Below, one piece after another: positions 56,546 through 64,000 of a DNA stretch of 64,000 bases. Positions within the stretch are counted from its first letter, which is position 1. The number at the start of each line of letters is the position of its first letter. The translations under genes were made by a program, and so were the position numbers. The notes under the pieces were generated by a model that was given only the letters and a program-made list of their open reading frames with translations, searched no databases and was not told where the DNA came from. The DNA comes from Inia geoffrensis (taxonomy: Eukaryota > Chordata > Mammalia > Artiodactyla > Iniidae): positions 35,580,318 to 35,644,317 of the forward strand of contig CM070919.1 in the NCBI GenBank assembly GCA_036417435.1. Reading direction: 5' to 3'.

Positions 56546-57194
56546 GACAAAGCCCGTGGTGCATTCAGCCAACTTCATTATGGAGATATCTATTCTCCAA
56601 GGAATGTAAAGGAAGAAATATATATACACCATATTAGAAACTAAGAAATTCATAGAGTGTCTTAAAATTTGAGTACAGGAATCATAAACATCTACCATCT
56701 TTCTCGTCTTTTTTTTACAATCAGTAGGTTTCAAGGCATGTGTTTTACCCACATGAAGAGGTTAAGGGTGGTCATTTGTGCCTAACACTTGTTTCACTTT
56801 TATTTATTTTTTTTTCCATCTGGGACTCTGAACATCCTCGCACCTCCTCTTGTCATCATCTCAGGGCCAGTGTGATACTCTGCATTCCCCCCCAACTCCT
56901 CAGGGAATCCTGGCACTTTGGGATATTTCCTCCAGAAAATGAACTTTCATTTTCTGACCTATTTCTCAGGCAATACAGCCCTCGTGAGAATCTGATACCT
57001 TATTCAGTCTTTGGGAGTGGCGGGCTTTGTGAAGTGTCCTTTAGAGGAAAACAGACCCCAGTTCCCTGCTCCCTTCCAAAAGCTACTACAGATCTTACCA
57101 TCGTTAAGATCAGGCTTTGTCCCCTGTTATACAAGCACCATCCTTGTCACACTAGGGCATCTGGAGAGCTGTAGCCCTTTTGGAGGATGAGAAG
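56546..57194. other. Unassigned non-coding stretch
   Basis: The 144-residue frame at 56740-57174 has no recognisable domain, no in-frame neighbours and no splice context I can defend. Confidence 0.45.
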
Positions 57195-57315
57195 AGGGAG
57201 AGATTGACTCCCCGAGGGCAGGGATTGTTGTCTTCTGTTCCTTGGTGTATCCCAAGAGCCTGGTACAGTGCCTGGAACACATTGGTGCCACTTAAATATA
57301 TTTGTTGAATGCAGG
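57195..57315 (+). mobile_element. L2 LINE 3' end
   Basis: Sense L2 end: 'gagggcagggattgttgtc', 'tggtgtatcccaagagcctg', 'gtacagtgcctggaacac', 'atatatttgttgaatgcagg'. Confidence 0.85.
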
Positions 57316-57977
57316 AAGAAAAGTGATAAAGATGAATCCTCCCTGCTGCCTGTTTTTTTCTTGTTTCACTATCTGGTCCTCCAACGGAAGAGCATGGTGT
57401 GGATAAGGTTCACCAGGTCCTTGTGCAAGCTCCTTTTGGAGTTCAAGTGCATCATTTGGCCACTGGGAATCTCGGAATTAAAACCTGACTCGTCCATATT
57501 CCAAGTTCTGTGGCTGCTACACAGTAACTCGTTGAAATTGTTGTATGTTTTCATGTGTCCATTTCTATTGCCATAGGTAGATGGGATGGGATGTCAGGAT
57601 TGGAGAATCTCTATGATGGTATAGATTCAGCTTGCTGTCTAACTCAGTTACCCAGCTGGGGCTGGTTACACTTTTCTCACTGGGTTTCTATCCAGTGAGA
57701 ACTGACTGTCCATGCTAGAATTGACTGGAGTTTTCACTGATAAATACAGAACCTGTTAAGTATCTAAAAAGTATACTAACCCTATACAATGTTATGTGCC
57801 CCGAAGAGTAGGCCTTCTGACATTCTCTACGGTTTGGACTTGAGCCCGCCAATGAAATTACTTCTGGTCTCAGGACAATTTTCCATCCTGCCACTAGATG
57901 TCAGGAACAATGGGTCAGCCTGCATCTACATTATCAGAAAAGAAGCATACTCCAGAACTGTTTATTCTTTCTCAGAA
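57316..57977. other. Unassigned non-coding stretch
   Basis: No gene or repeat recognised. Confidence 0.5.
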
Positions 57978-58160
57978 CTAACATTCATTTATTCAGTAAA
58001 TACTTACTGAGGACCTACTATGTGTCAGCCATGGTTTTAAGCATTCAGGATATATCAGGAAACAAAACAGACAGTGACAAACCTAAATAAGAGAGAGAGA
58101 CATGGTAGCGCTGGGTGGTGCATACAGAGAAGGAGGGCTTAGGAGACCAAAAGAGGGTAA
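57978..58160 (-). mobile_element. L2 LINE 3' fragment
   Basis: Antisense L2: 'ttcatttattcagtaaatac', 'gaggacctactatgtgtcag', 'ggaaacaaaacagacagtg'. The right boundary is uncertain. Confidence 0.82.
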
Positions 58161-59880
58161 GAAATAATCAGAAGGAGGCTGCTGGTAGGCAGTGTTTCAG
58201 TGAAGCAAAGGAGGGTAGCCTGGCCCCAAGGGCAGATGCCAAAAAGGGTTGGTGTTCGTTGGCATCCTTCCTGAAACAGACCTCTGAGACAGGAGACGGG
58301 ATGAGGTGTGCAAGAGATTCACTGGAGGAAGGGGGGACACCTGTGATGGAAGAAGGAGACAGAGCCAGTGAAGGTCAAAGAGGAAGAGCCTTCTGTCCCT
58401 GTGAAACAGAGGGCTGGGGAAGAAGGGCCTTACTTTGTGGTGCACCTCTGATGACCTCACTGGCGGGGGGATTTGAGCTAAAACTGGGCTGAGGAGTCCT
58501 GTGTCCTTTAGGACTCGCCTACATCATCATCCCTGTTTTGCTGGCTGAGGGCATCCTTGGGATTTATGGGCTTACGCCCAAAGGAAGTAGTGGGTAGAGA
58601 TGGGCAGTAGTTGGTGCTGGTTGGTTATGTTCACCACAGCAGCATATCTGAGTGGTGCATTTTCTTAGTGGCCTCGGAATTCAAGAAAGCTAGAGGTACG
58701 AAAGCAGAAAGGGAAGGAACTGGAGAGGAGCTGTGTTACACTGACTGGATAAACCATTGCCGAGTCAGTGAACGGCACATAGTAGACATTCATTAAATGC
58801 TATTGGGTTTTTTAATTATTTTATTTTTGGAAATTTTTTGTTTTGATCCTCATCGAACAGAACTATATATTCTTGAATAGTAATTAAAATAATAAAATGA
58901 AACATATCTGTTTGTTTAAAAACCAGTCTCTATTTTTATTGGACATAACTTACGAATTTTTTTGTTCTATCGTGTAATACTTTTACTAGATTTATGACAT
59001 CACAGACAACTAATAATTTCAGTTTCTTGTTATATGTATTATTATCTTCCTTTTCCTTTTGGAGAAAAAAGAAGAAAAGGAGAATATACATATATATTTA
59101 ACCACCATGATATGAGTTTATAGCACATATTGGCTCTTATAAGAGGCAGGCATGTTTATGGCTTTAGCAGAGTTTATCCTATGATAGTTCATCTTAGAGA
59201 TGCTGCAAGAGCTTGAAAACCGTAGATAAACCATCATTCCAATAACTATGAAACTTAACAAATTTTCAAGCATTTTTCTACTTAAAAAGTTCTGTCAGTT
59301 TTAGAGATTTGATTTAGCAGTTCCCATAGTTTGAATACTTGAGTAAAACATTCCTGAGAACAGAAGTACTAAACGAATGGGCTGAGGGTCTCATGAGAAG
59401 TAACCTGGCAAGATTTTCAATGCTTCCTATAGTGTCTCAGGGAGAAAATCCCAACAGGATATGATTTGTATTTTTAATGTATTGCTACTTTTTTTTTTTC
59501 TTTCTGGAAACAAAGTATATAAAATATAATAATCCAAAGTTTACATAGCAAGAGTGTGTATTTCCATTAGGAAAATAAAAAATACTGTAAAAATGTGGCT
59601 GCCTTACCACTCTGACAGAAGCTTTATACTCTTAAAATACTTTCTCTTAAAGAAATAGGAACCTTTATATTACTTTATACAGCCAGATGGCTGATCATTA
59701 CTGTTTTATTCTAATGGAAAATAACTATGTGCTAATGATATAAAACTAAATTCTTGCTTATAAGATATGAATTGTGAAAGCAGGAAGTATAGAAAATGAA
59801 CGTTTAAGGAACTGGACCAAAGCTAATTAAGCTAATTAAGTGCCACCTGGTGAACATTTGTTTTCTTCTCCTCCCCCCCC

Positions 59881-59940
<60 letters not shown>

Positions 59941-60107
59941 CCACCCCTGCTCTTTTCTGCCTTAAGACATAAGGAATTTACTGCTAAAATTTGAACCTAA
60001 CCAAAAATGAACTCAGGTTATGTTAGAAAATAAACACTTTATTTTGTAAGAGTGCCTTAAAATATTCTGTTCTTTGAAAGTAGACAAGCATTAAAATTAT
60101 AATTTCA
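58161..60107. other. Unassigned stretch, AT-rich after 58.8 kb
   Basis: No gene recognised. A short L2/MIR-like tail ('ggcacatagtagacattcat') lies at about 58770-58800. The 125-residue frame at 58115-58492 is low-complexity Gly/Glu/Arg-rich and not credible as a gene. Contains the CT tract at 59872-59938. Confidence 0.45.
59872..59938. repeat. (C)n(CT)n microsatellite
   Basis: A C-run followed by nearly pure CT units with one 'gt' interruption at about 59901. Confidence 0.95.
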
Positions 60108-60231
60108 GGAATTCCCTGGCGGTCCAGTGGTTACGACTCCCGAGCTTCCACTGTAGGGGGCATGGGTTCGATCCCTGGCTGGGGAACTAAGATCCTGCAA
60201 GCCACACAGTGGGGCCAAAAAACAAAAAAAA
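60108..60231 (+). mobile_element. CHR-related SINE, old short form
   Basis: 'ggaattccctggcggtccag', 'tggttacgactcccgagct', B-box-like 'gggttcgatccctggc', 'gaactaagatcctgcaagcc', A-rich end. This tRNA-derived form is known from cetaceans and ruminants and is older than the CHR-1/CHR-2 copies here. No clear target duplication. Confidence 0.88.
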
Positions 60232-60934
60232 TTATACAATCATTCACTCCCTGTCGTTGCTGAGCAAGGCCCCTTCCTGGTACAAGTATATTCTTCAGAA
60301 TGAAACTGTCCCAAACATCTCAAATTACAAATTGGTGAAATTCAAAGAAATGTGCTTTCAGAAGCAGGGGGAAAAAAACCTCCAAGATATCATATGGGTA
60401 CAGTTTGCATGCTGAGAAACTCAGAGGTGTATTCATAAATCTTACAGTAATCGAGGACTCAGAAAAGAGGCCATTAATAAAATTGAAACTCCCCAAAGAT
60501 TTGATCTTGTGAAACATACAGTGAGTTATTCCACAGCTATCTCTGACACCTGCTTTCATGCTTCTGTTCAGCTGAGGAAAATTTCTCTCAAAGCTCCTGC
60601 CCACTTTCTTTGAGGTCTTGGCTATCAAGGAACCAAAACATCTCTAAACCTCCATGTAAATGTTCTCTCATTTCTTTGAATATGATGAGTGATTCCAAAG
60701 TAAATGAGTTCAATAAAAGTCATGGTGGACAAACTCCACCTGAAAAGATGAAAGGAGAACAAGTTTCCTACCATCACAGAAATAAAATTACTTGCTTACC
60801 TTTATTAAAGTTAGAATTACCTTTTCAACCTATTCTCTACACTACAGGCATAGGAATCTTTTCAAACTACCTAACTTGAATTTTTGAATTACAGAGACGC
60901 TAAGAATAACATTCTATTTTTCCCCAGATATTCT
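60232..60934. other. Unassigned non-coding stretch
   Basis: No gene or repeat recognised. The last 14 bases (60921-60934) are the left target duplication of the next SINE. Confidence 0.5.
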
Positions 60935-61152
60935 TTTTTTTTTTTTTTTTTTTTTTTTTTGCGGTACGCGGGCCTCTCACTGCTGTGGCCTCTCCCGTTA
61001 CGGAGCACAGGCTCCGGACGCGCAGGCTCAGCGGCCATGGCTCACGGGCCCAGCCGCTCCGCGCCATGTGGGATCTTCCCGGACCGGGGCACGAACCCGC
61101 GTCCCCTGCATCGGCAGGCGGACTCTTAACCACTGCGCCACCAGGGAAGCCC
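60935..61152 (-). mobile_element. CHR-2-type SINE, antisense
   Basis: T-run, then 'gcggtacgcgggcctctcac', 'ctccggacgcgcaggctcag', 'ggaccggggcacgaacccgc' and the end 'ccaccagggaagccc'. Target duplication 'tccccagat(a/g)ttct' at 60921-60934 and 61153-61166 with one mismatch. Confidence 0.96.
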
Positions 61153-61166
61153 TCCCCAGATGTTCT

Positions 61167-62599
61167 TTGATACGCTATCACTTATGAGAAAATTCTGGAA
61201 AATCTAGCCTCTTCCCAAATGCTTCCCATTCTAATATATAGATAACATTCTTCGTGGAGTTAAGTAGGCAGGCAGTGAACTGGGAAGGCTGAATGTATTC
61301 CTTCTTCACTTCTAGAAAAAACACGATAAGATACAGGGCTTTCATTGACTCCTTATAACTATACCAAATCGGTCACTTTGATTTTTGAAATGTAAATGAT
61401 CTCCAAATCCTTTCAGTAACTTTCAACCCAGTATTTTTTTTTTTTCCCCAGAAGCACACAGATGGCCAGAATAATAGTAGCCTTGAGATTTAAGGAATGT
61501 TTGAGGCTGAAGGGAATCCCTAAACCAGAATTTCTGAGGAGTTTTATCCCATAGGTCAGCCCCATGAAGAAGAGCCTATAGGTCTAGCAAGAATGGAAGA
61601 GTTTTCTTGTTTCCCGTTCAACCTCCTGCCCACTGAGGTGCAGTGAAAGGGGCTCATAAGCATTCCCATGACTGGGGGCCTTTCCAGCGGGATGAAGACG
61701 TTTGGGAAACCGCCCCCATGGTTGTCAGGAGAAATACCCATCGGCTTAGAGAGATCGCGTGGCTTAACTCCCCTGTTCGGAAGCTTGTAACACTACAGTC
61801 TTCACTACGCCCCTCCTGGTCCCTGACTCTGTCTGTGGAGGACCAAGTGACTCCCCTCCCCACAAAGCTTGAGAGAGAGAGAGGAGAGAGTCTGTGTCTT
61901 CTCACAGAGGGGTCTCAGTAATAAATGATGTTTTGAAGATAAGGGAATCCCTGTGGAGAGCTCAGATATCAAGATGAGAGCTCCCAGCACTTGACTGTGG
62001 TTAAGATGGTCCGATTGTTTTCTCCAGAGAGAGGAAGAGGAGGAAACATGGGTGGCCCAGCATCTCCTGGGAGGAATCTTAGGGTTATGAGAGAAAGAGA
62101 GAGAGGCGAGGAGAGAGACAGGAAGAATGAAGACAGAGAGAAGAGAAAGGGCGAGAGAGGTGTTTTACTTTCATATTTGCCCCATGCAATGTCGGAAGAA
62201 GAAAAAACTGGTGGAAATGACCTCGACTTGGTACCTCCTCTTAATAAAGCCTGGATTCTCACTGAATCTGGTATAGCTCCTATAGTTTCAGAATTTCTGA
62301 GTCAAGGAACGAAGAGGCTGTGCCCCAGCATCCATCTAGGGACAGAAAGTGTGACTGGTCCCATACAACAGCCACTTGTATCCAAGTAGCCAAGTTCGCC
62401 TTATATTGATTCTATTTTCCTTGAAAACCCAGGAACATACTAATGTTCTGCCCATGCTTCTCAGCCCAAGGAAAATAGGAGAAATAGTACACATAGCAAA
62501 GAGAGGAAAGAGTGGCCCCAGGAGAATACGTAGAATGAGCAGCTACCATCAGGACACACCACGGCCGGTTCTCCAAAGGTCCCAGTTTCACTGTTCTCC
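61167..62599. other. Unassigned stretch with purine-rich tract
   Basis: No gene or repeat family recognised. A T-run lies at about 61434-61446 and GA-rich runs at about 61870-61890 and 62086-62160. Confidence 0.45.
62086..62160. repeat. GA-rich purine tract
   Basis: Degenerate GAGA/GAAG low-complexity run. The open frame crossing it (61991-62389) is compositional. Confidence 0.85.
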
Positions 62600-62930
62600 T
62601 GCGTCTAGTAGTTTCTCCGTAGGAAACACCACAGAGGATGAGATTTTTCCCTTCTTAAACTCTAAAAATACCACTGCATTTATTAAAAAATTTCAGGAAA
62701 CAAATCATTGGCTCCTTTGTTGGGTCTGTGGGAGAATACTGGACCCGCCACCGCCCGTTGTGAATTTCTTCCGCGGTGTTTCCCTCTCACAAATGATGCT
62801 CTGCCTTAAATTTATTTTGTCAAGCAATTAATTCTCAATGAGCACCGGCTCAGATTGCAAGCGCATATGTTTGCCTTTGAAATAAAGCTGTTAATGGCTA
62901 AATGTATTCACTGTTCCTGGTTTCACGAGC
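62600..62930. other. Candidate conserved non-coding element
   Basis: Repeat-free sequence with homeodomain-like cores ('aagcaattaattctcaatga' near 62823 and 'gctgttaatggctaaatg') and a 'gcatatgtttgcc' segment. It resembles the style of vertebrate developmental enhancers. This is an impression only. Conservation was not testable. Confidence 0.35.
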
Positions 62931-63570
62931 TCAGGATGGCAGGCACCATAATGTTTTCCGAGTACTGGTGACTGTTTTCCTTTGCACGGGGCACTGGCCT
63001 GTCTCTCACATTCACAGCTGTTGCACATGCTTTGCATTTAGAAGGAGAAAAGGGAGTGGGGAGAGAAAGAAAGCATTTGTGATTGGTGCGTGAACACGAG
63101 CGAGCTTGGAGTATCCCTCCTGGTCTCTGGAACGAATCTGAATTGCCTGATATGCGTGCATGTGGCTGAGAGGGGCTGGGGTCCACACAGGTGCAGGGGA
63201 ACTGGGTTAATCAGGACAAAGTTGCTGTGACTTTAAACCACACAAGCAGAATCCCACGGTCAGGGGAGTGAAATCAAACTCCTTTGCTGTCAGAGGTGAG
63301 AAGGGAAGGGAGAGGACCTGCCCAGCGTCAGGGAACCGGGCTGCACAGGGACACCGCCACTGGTGGCCAAGGTCCTCAGCTTCTGAAAAGGAAAGCTGCC
63401 AGCTTTCTGGTGCAATCACTGGTCGTAAAATAGGAAAGCCTTTGTTAACTCACCTTTGGAGAAAGTTATATGCCCGCAGCATTAACTATTCATTCTAAAT
63501 ATGCTTATATCTCAAAAGAGATAAGCTGCATTATTTCATATGTGGTATTAAGGACATTTATATATAAATA

Positions 63571-63571
<1 letters not shown>
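62931..63571. other. Unassigned non-coding stretch
   Basis: No gene or repeat recognised. Confidence 0.5.

Positions 63572-63616
<45 letters not shown>
63572..63616. repeat. (AC)n microsatellite
   Basis: About 22 uninterrupted AC units, the longest pure dinucleotide tract of this kind in the window. Confidence 0.95.
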
Positions 63617-63617
<1 letters not shown>

Positions 63618-64000
63618 CCTTGGATGGATATTCAAGAAATAGCTGTGGAACCTGGGAAGGCGTGGGAGATTTTTACCTTTTGCTTTATACCCTTCTGTAG
63701 TGTTGAAATTTTTTACTTTGTGCAGGTATTGTTTTTGTAATAAAAGGAAAGTGTAATAAAAGGAAAATAGCCACAAGAGAGTACTTCTGGTATTCGTATA
63801 CTTTAAAATGATCCGTGTTATCAGAGTTGTATTATATCAAATACTCCAGGCAGAGTTCTGTCCGGCTGTACTATGAAGCATGGTTTTGAGGGAGTTGGCT
63901 ATGTCTTGTGTGTGCTGAGTGGAGTTTTTGCTAATTGCTTTTCCGTATCATCTCTGCCAGGCAGTAAAGTATAGGCAAGGGGAACATACTTTTTAGTTTA
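63617..64000. other. Unassigned end of window
   Basis: No gene or repeat recognised. Contains 'gtaataaaaggaaa' repeated in tandem at about 63737-63767. Confidence 0.5.

Noticed and set aside
61991..62389. 132-residue frame at 62 kb
   Set aside because: Largely Arg/Glu encoded by a GA-rich low-complexity tract.

Overview
The window looks like ordinary non-coding DNA from a cetacean nuclear genome, probably a toothed whale. I infer this from eight tRNA-derived SINEs of the CHR type that begin with the typical 'ggcttccctggtgg' head. Long forms (CHR-1-like) and short forms ending in a 'ccgc' plus A-run (CHR-2-like) are both present. The LINE-1 copies match the cetartiodactyl/cetacean type, and I recognised no BovB or Bov-tA element, which argues against a ruminant. 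Species and locus cannot be fixed from the sequence.

I found no intact protein-coding gene, no functional RNA gene, no CRISPR array and nothing of bacterial or viral genome type. The short open frames are chance frames or fragments of LINE-1 and SINEs read as protein. The window is either intergenic or deep inside a large intron.

Layout: 1-8.2 kb holds scattered ancient repeats (MIR, L2), a CHR-1 SINE and an L1 3' end. 8.2-12.5 kb is a LINE-1 with its 5' end kept and its 3' half missing, abutting an L2 (12.5-13.3 kb). 13.8-15.3 kb is repeat-poor. 15.6-16.4 kb is a Tigger-type MITE split by a SINE. 17.3-20.6 kb has two young CHR-2 SINEs and an old L1M split by a younger L1. 21.3-26.0 kb is L2 plus a repeat-poor stretch that may be conserved regulatory DNA. 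26.4-30.3 kb holds an L1 3' end and a twin-primed (5'-inverted) L1 nested inside a MIR. 31.3-33.6 kb is bounded by a 221-bp near-perfect inverted repeat of non-repeat sequence. 33.8-41.1 kb is dense in L1, SINE, MER5A and Tigger1. 41-52.8 kb holds old repeats, a 25-bp L1 micro-insertion, an L1 3' end, an MLT1-type LTR and an L1MB. 52.9-53.65 kb is a chimeric insertion of an L1 3' end joined head-on to a 7SL RNA fragment, both inside one 16-bp target duplication. 53.7-64 kb is mostly unassigned, with two SINEs, MIR/L2 pieces and a possible conserved element at 62.6-62.9 kb.

The most interesting signals are structural: the L1/7SL chimera, the unique-sequence inverted repeat, the tiny L1 insertion and the nested insertions that give a relative age order. 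I see no new gene system here.
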